Shown here piece after piece: positions 60,742 to 64,000 of a stretch of DNA of 64,000 nucleotides. Origin of the DNA: Sorangium cellulosum (GTDB lineage: Bacteria; Myxococcota_A; Polyangia; Polyangiales; Polyangiaceae); the NCBI RefSeq assembly GCF_004135735.1, contig NZ_CP012670.1:3245501-3309500 (forward strand), given 5' to 3'. The notes under the pieces were generated by a model. The model saw only the letters and a list, made by a program, of their open reading frames with translations, had not been told where the DNA came from and did no database searches. Every line of letters begins with the position of its first letter. Position 1 is the first letter of the stretch. The position numbers were made by a program, and so were the translations under genes.

Positions 60742-62313
60742 ATGAGGTTTCGATCGTTGCTTGTGGCTGCCGGTGTTCTGGGCAGCGTCTCGGTGGCGTC
60801 CGCGCAGGCGCCGTCCGAGCCGCCAAAGGCTCCGCCCGCCGAGCCGGCTCCGCCCGCCGAGCAAGCGCCGCCCGCAACGCCGGCCGAGCCTGCGCCCCCG
60901 GCTCCGGGCGCGCCCGCTGCCCCGGGGGCTCCGGCTGCGCCCGCCGCTGCCCCGGAGACTCCTGCTGCGCCCGCCGCCCCAGGCGCGCCTGCTGCTGCGC
61001 CCGCCGCCGCGCCGGGGGCTCCTGCTGCGCCCGCCGCCCCGGGCGCGCCTGCTGCTGCGCCCGCCGCTGCGCCGGGGGCTCCGGCCGTGCCCGCTGCCCC
61101 GGACGCGCCGTCTGCACCTGCCGCCCCTGCTGGAGCCGCGGGCGCCCCCCCTGTTCAGCCCGCGCCGTCCGCCACGGGGACGCCGGCGAGCGCTGGCGCC
61201 GCCGCCTCGCCTGCGGTCACGCTGAGCCCGGCGACCGGCGCCGACACGCTGCTCGAGGAGGACGAAGCGACGGACCTGCGCTGGCGCGGCTCGACGTTCA
61301 CCTGGAACCAGGGCGGCACCACGACCCTCTTCGGCGTCGGTCGCGACAACATCGGCGGCGAGGACGAGTTCTACGGCTGGGATTTCACCCTGCGGCCGAA
61401 TTACTACCTGCTCGACCTCCCCAAGGACAAGGTGACGGTGAACGCCGAGATCGGCTGGGTCACCGAGCTCACGAACAGCAACACCACGGCCTATTACCGC
61501 GAGCCGCAGCTCAAGGACACGGGGCTCGGCGTCCGGTACCGCCGCGAGCTCTGGCAAGGCGGCGGTGTGACCAGGGACGAGTACAAGACCGAGGCGGCCG
61601 TGGGGCTGCGCGTGCTCCTCCCGACGTCGCCGACGAGCTGGAGCTCCGGGAAATACTTCGCCCTCTCGCTTGGGCCGCAGATCATCCAGAAGATCAAGCT
61701 GCTCGGCTCCAAGGCCGACGGGCTCGGCCACGTGACGGCGACGCTCGGCGTGACCTACGCCCACCTGTTCGCGGAGTCGTATGTGCCCGTGAACGACGAC
61801 ATCAAGCGCATGCGGGTGCTCGCGAGCAGCCAGTCGACGCGCACCGAGTCGGTGTTCGACGACCAGCTGCGCGGGGCGTCCCACGACATGGATCGGCTGA
61901 CCACGCGCCTCGTGCTCGATCTGCCGCTCTACAAGGATCTCTCCCTGGGGATGGGGTTCGCGATGATCAGCCGGTTCAAGCACGAGTTCGAGGACGAGTG
62001 CGTCGCGCTCGCGACCGGTTGCTCCGAGGTCCGCTCTCCTCCCAATCCGGCGACGTACTTCGTGGATACGGAGTTCGATGTCCACGTGAGCCACCCGGTC
62101 TACGGGGTGGTCGACGTCGCGCTCGGGTACAGCAACCTGAGCCCTCAGCTCGGCGAGGATGGCCAGCGCAGGACCATGTTCTACAGCCCTGGCGCCCAGT
62201 TCTATCTCGACATCACCGCCAACCTCGACGCCATCTATGCGAAGGTCACCGGCCGCGGCGAGAAGAAGGACAAGCCCGAGATGGCGCGCGCTGGGGGCCA
62301 GCGACACCTCTAG
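60742..62313 (+). CDS. Outer-membrane beta-barrel candidate with Pro/Ala linker
   Basis: The 523-residue product has a signal peptide (LLVAAGVLGSVSVASAQ), a linker of about 150 residues of Ala/Pro/Gly repeats (GAPAAPAA), then about 330 residues of alternating amphipathic strands (FYGWDFTLRPNYYLLDLPKD, VTVNAEIGWVTELTNSNT, ALGYSNLSPQLGEDGQRRTM, FYSPGAQFYLDITANLDAIY). This fits an outer-membrane beta-barrel or transport-like protein. The last residues are charged and lack a terminal Phe/Trp, which is unusual for Bam-inserted barrels. GGGAGCGGAG precedes the ATG. Confidence 0.75.
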   Translation: MRFRSLLVAAGVLGSVSVASAQAPSEPPKAPPAEPAPPAEQAPPATPAEPAPPAPGAPAAPGAPAAPAAAPETPAAPAAPGAPAAAPAAAPGAPAAPAAPGAPAAAPAAAPGAPAVPAAPDAPSAPAAPAGAAGAPPVQPAPSATGTPASAGAAASPAVTLSPATGADTLLEEDEATDLRWRGSTFTWNQGGTTTLFGVGRDNIGGEDEFYGWDFTLRPNYYLLDLPKDKVTVNAEIGWVTELTNSNTTAYYREPQLKDTGLGVRYRRELWQGGGVTRDEYKTEAAVGLRVLLPTSPTSWSSGKYFALSLGPQIIQKIKLLGSKADGLGHVTATLGVTYAHLFAESYVPVNDDIKRMRVLASSQSTRTESVFDDQLRGASHDMDRLTTRLVLDLPLYKDLSLGMGFAMISRFKHEFEDECVALATGCSEVRSPPNPATYFVDTEFDVHVSHPVYGVVDVALGYSNLSPQLGEDGQRRTMFYSPGAQFYLDITANLDAIYAKVTGRGEKKDKPEMARAGGQRHL

Positions 62314-62364
62314 AGCGACGCCTGTACCGGAGGGGGGGAGCCCGCTCGTGAAGCCGGCGCGCCC

Positions 62365-62940
62365 TCACGCACGCCCGCGGCTCTCGCCGGTAGCCAGCCC
62401 GCCGGCGATGAGGTGCGCCGCGCGCAGCGGCTCGGGCAGGCGGCCGTGCACCGACAGCCGCGAGATCAGCGCGCCCGCATCTTCCAGCGAGATGCCGGCG
62501 CGCTGCACGTACACGCCGGCGACGGGCTCCATCGGGCCGGCGCGCTCGATGAGCGCCCACTTGCGGCGTCCCCCCCGGACGCGCGAGAGCAGCGCGTCGC
62601 GGATCGCCGGCAGGTCGGGGAGGCGCCGCGCCACGACCACGACCGGGAGGGCGAGGGCGTCGTGCAGCGCCGCGAGGTCGACCACGTTGAACCCCGCCAC
62701 CGCGATGCCCTGGAGCAGCACCACGTGCGCCTGGGCGTAGAAGCGGCAGCCGGAGATCATCGCGGCGATGGCCGCCGTGGCGTTGCGCCCGTCGCGGCGG
62801 ACACGGGTGGAGAGCACGCCTTCGAGGCGCAGACCCGCGAAGACCGCCCCGACGACGGGCACGTCGCCGCGGTGCTCGCGGGCGAACGGCGCGTCGTCGA
62901 CGCCGATGACGTGGGAGAGGCGGGCGGGGCGCGATGGCAC
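62365..62940 (-). CDS. DUF99 (endonuclease dU-type) family protein
   Basis: The 191-residue protein has the DUF99 landmarks: HVIGVDDAPFAREHRGDVPVVGAVF near the N-terminus, DGRNATAAIAAMI, VVLLQGIAVAGFNVVDLAAL and a central LPVVVVARRLPDL. The family is mostly archaeal, and some members cut DNA at deoxyuridine. Its role here is uncertain and could be uracil or deaminated-base repair. The start is GTG at 62940 with a TAAGCT box 6 nt upstream. It faces the beta-barrel gene and is divergent from the AMIN gene. Confidence 0.88.
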   Translation of the reverse strand: MPSRPARLSHVIGVDDAPFAREHRGDVPVVGAVFAGLRLEGVLSTRVRRDGRNATAAIAAMISGCRFYAQAHVVLLQGIAVAGFNVVDLAALHDALALPVVVVARRLPDLPAIRDALLSRVRGGRRKWALIERAGPMEPVAGVYVQRAGISLEDAGALISRLSVHGRLPEPLRAAHLIAGGLATGESRGRA

Positions 62941-62946
62941 GCGGCG

Positions 62947-62952
62947 AGCTTA
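62947..62952 (-). promoter_or_regulatory. TAAGCT (minus strand), candidate -10 box for the DUF99 gene
   Basis: On the minus strand TAAGCT ends 6 nt before the GTG start. It is identical to the box of the DUF423 gene. Confidence 0.35.
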
Positions 62953-63000
62953 ACGCGCTGCCGTCTTCTCCAGGCCAGGCGGTCGTGCTGTACTGCCACG

Positions 63001-63708
63001 GTGCGACCTCCCCGGCAGATCCCTCTGGTCCTCTCGCTGGCGCTCGCCCTCACCCCGTCGCTCGCCCTGGCGCAGAGCTCGCCCGGCGCCGCCCCGGCGC
63101 CCGCGGAGGCCGCGCCGGCGCCCGCGAAGGCCGCCCCGCGCGCGCCGGCGGCGACGGGCGCGCCCCGCGCCGGCGACGCCGGCCAGCTCCAGGCGCCCTC
63201 GCAGCGGCCCGCCCCCGCGCGCAAGCCGGCGCGCAAGCCGAAGCAGGAGGACGCGCCGCCGGACACCGGGCGGCCGCTCGCCACCTTCCCCGGCTTCCGC
63301 GTGCTCCCGACCGGGGGCTCGCGCGTGTTCGTGCAGATCCACGGCGGCAAGGTGGACGTGTCCGAGTCGAAGGCCGAAGGGCGGCTCGTCTACCGCATGA
63401 AGGGGACAGGGGCGATCCAGACCAACCGCTTCCCGCTCGTCACCGCGTTCTTCCCGACCCCGGTGACCCGCGTGCAGCTCGTCGCCCAGGGCGACGATCT
63501 CGACATGGTGATCGACCTGCGCGCGCCGTCCGCCGCGACGTACCGGGTCATCGAGACCGAGCAGGGGAGCGTGCTCCAGGTCGACTTCCCCCCGGCCGTC
63601 CCCGAGCCGCGCGCCGCGCCGCCGGCCGCGGGACCGCCAGAGCGCGCGGCCCCCCGCTCGCTCTCGCAGCCGCCCGAGGGCGACGGCGGCGGCGCGGCCG
63701 AGCTCTAG
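63001..63708 (+). CDS. Secreted AMIN-domain-like protein
   Basis: The 235-residue product has a signal peptide (IPLVLSLALALTPSLALAQ), an Ala/Pro/Lys linker and a C-terminal domain of about 110 residues with the AMIN pattern (FVQIHGGKVDVSESKAEGRL, NRFPLVTAFFPTPVTRVQLV, DLDMVIDLRAPSAATYRVIE). AMIN domains target periplasmic proteins such as amidases and secretins to peptidoglycan or pole sites. No enzymatic domain follows. The start is GTG at 63001. Confidence 0.8.
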   Translation: MRPPRQIPLVLSLALALTPSLALAQSSPGAAPAPAEAAPAPAKAAPRAPAATGAPRAGDAGQLQAPSQRPAPARKPARKPKQEDAPPDTGRPLATFPGFRVLPTGGSRVFVQIHGGKVDVSESKAEGRLVYRMKGTGAIQTNRFPLVTAFFPTPVTRVQLVAQGDDLDMVIDLRAPSAATYRVIETEQGSVLQVDFPPAVPEPRAAPPAAGPPERAAPRSLSQPPEGDGGGAAEL

Positions 63709-63739
63709 GTCCCGCGCCTCCCACGCCGCCGCGCCGCGC

Positions 63740-64000
63740 TCACCCCGAGGTCGCGATCGCCTCGCGCTGCGCCGCCTCGCCGCGCGGGCCGGAGGTCACG
63801 GCCGAGGCCGGCTCGCCCAGCGCCGCCGCGGCGAGCGTCACGAGCACCATCCACAGGAGATCGGCGAGCAGGAGGTGGACGAGCTGCAGCCACACCGGCG
63901 CGAGCAAGAGCAGGTTGACGACCCCCGCGCCCATCTGCAGGAGCACGAGCCCCGCGGTCGCCGTCGAGAGCCGCTCGACCAGGGGGGAGCGGCGCCGGGC
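63740..64000 (-). CDS. ctaA: Heme A synthase (CtaA/COX15), C-terminal part, cut by window edge
   Basis: The minus-strand frame is open to the right edge. The visible 86 codons encode two hydrophobic helices with the CtaA/COX15 pattern: LSTATAGLVLLQMGAGVVNL then APVWLQLVHLLLADLLWMVL, the second with the conserved heme-ligand His. This enzyme makes heme A for cytochrome c oxidase in the inner membrane. The gene's start and first helices lie outside the window. A short charged tail ends the protein. Confidence 0.72.
   Translation of the reverse strand, partial: ARRRSPLVERLSTATAGLVLLQMGAGVVNLLLLAPVWLQLVHLLLADLLWMVLVTLAAAALGEPASAVTSGPRGEAAQREAIATSG

Overview
The window reads as chromosomal DNA of a myxobacterium, most likely of the Sorangium/Polyangium group (Polyangiales). 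Signs are very high GC with G/C-rich third codon positions (which also creates long spurious antisense frames), two secreted metallopeptidases ending in a MYXO-CTERM-like Cys/helix/Arg tail, many lipoproteins with Gly/Ala/Pro linkers built from in-frame minisatellites, a eukaryote-like Ser/Thr kinase, a bactofilin, and PEGA and AMIN proteins. This placement is inferred from gene content only.

Layout. 1-6 kb: 5'-truncated class I aminotransferase, a convergent M36 peptidase, a CDP-alcohol phosphotransferase. 6-16 kb: small lower-GC gene beside a decayed propeller fragment, a methyltransferase, full-length Lhr helicase, Cys-rich lipoprotein, histidine-kinase remnant, GyrI-like protein, propeller lipoprotein. 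16-25 kb: DUF423 membrane protein, large propeller lipoprotein, EpmA-like enzyme with an overlapping partner, second metallopeptidase, HSL-type esterase, a 127-nt nested palindrome. 25-32.5 kb (all minus strand): hisA - TPR/AIM24 - pgsA, then Ser/Thr kinase plus TPR/PEGA-like protein, and an FGE-fold lipoprotein. 32.8-34.2 kb: a two-gene SIR2 + HAM1/ITPA-like cassette, the best candidate for an immune system. 34.4-42 kb: aldo-keto reductase, HAD phosphatases, penicillin-acylase lipoprotein, PP2C phosphatase, and an unusually repeat-rich 0.9-kb gap holding a possible 56-residue cysteine microprotein. 42-51 kb: PNPOx-like protein, histidine kinase, hisB-hisH, PEGA protein plus lipoprotein, a DUF-type lipoprotein, Lon. 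51-64 kb: AddA/AddB-type helicase-nuclease pair, START-like secreted protein, bactofilin, outer-membrane beta-barrel candidate, DUF99 protein, AMIN protein, and the 3' end of a heme A synthase gene.

How the genes work together. Most genes are housekeeping or envelope functions in short operons (hisBH, hisA-pgsA, addBA-type, kinase pair). Starts seem to fall into two classes: genes with a clear Shine-Dalgarno sequence, and genes with a TAnnnT box only 6-9 nt before the start codon, which suggests leaderless mRNA. The most notable items are the SIR2/HAM1 pair with a degenerate nucleotide-hydrolase active site (resembling KomB/KomC of the Kongming system but without an adjacent deaminase), the leaderless-promoter pattern, the two long nested palindromes, and the CxCxxCxC microprotein.
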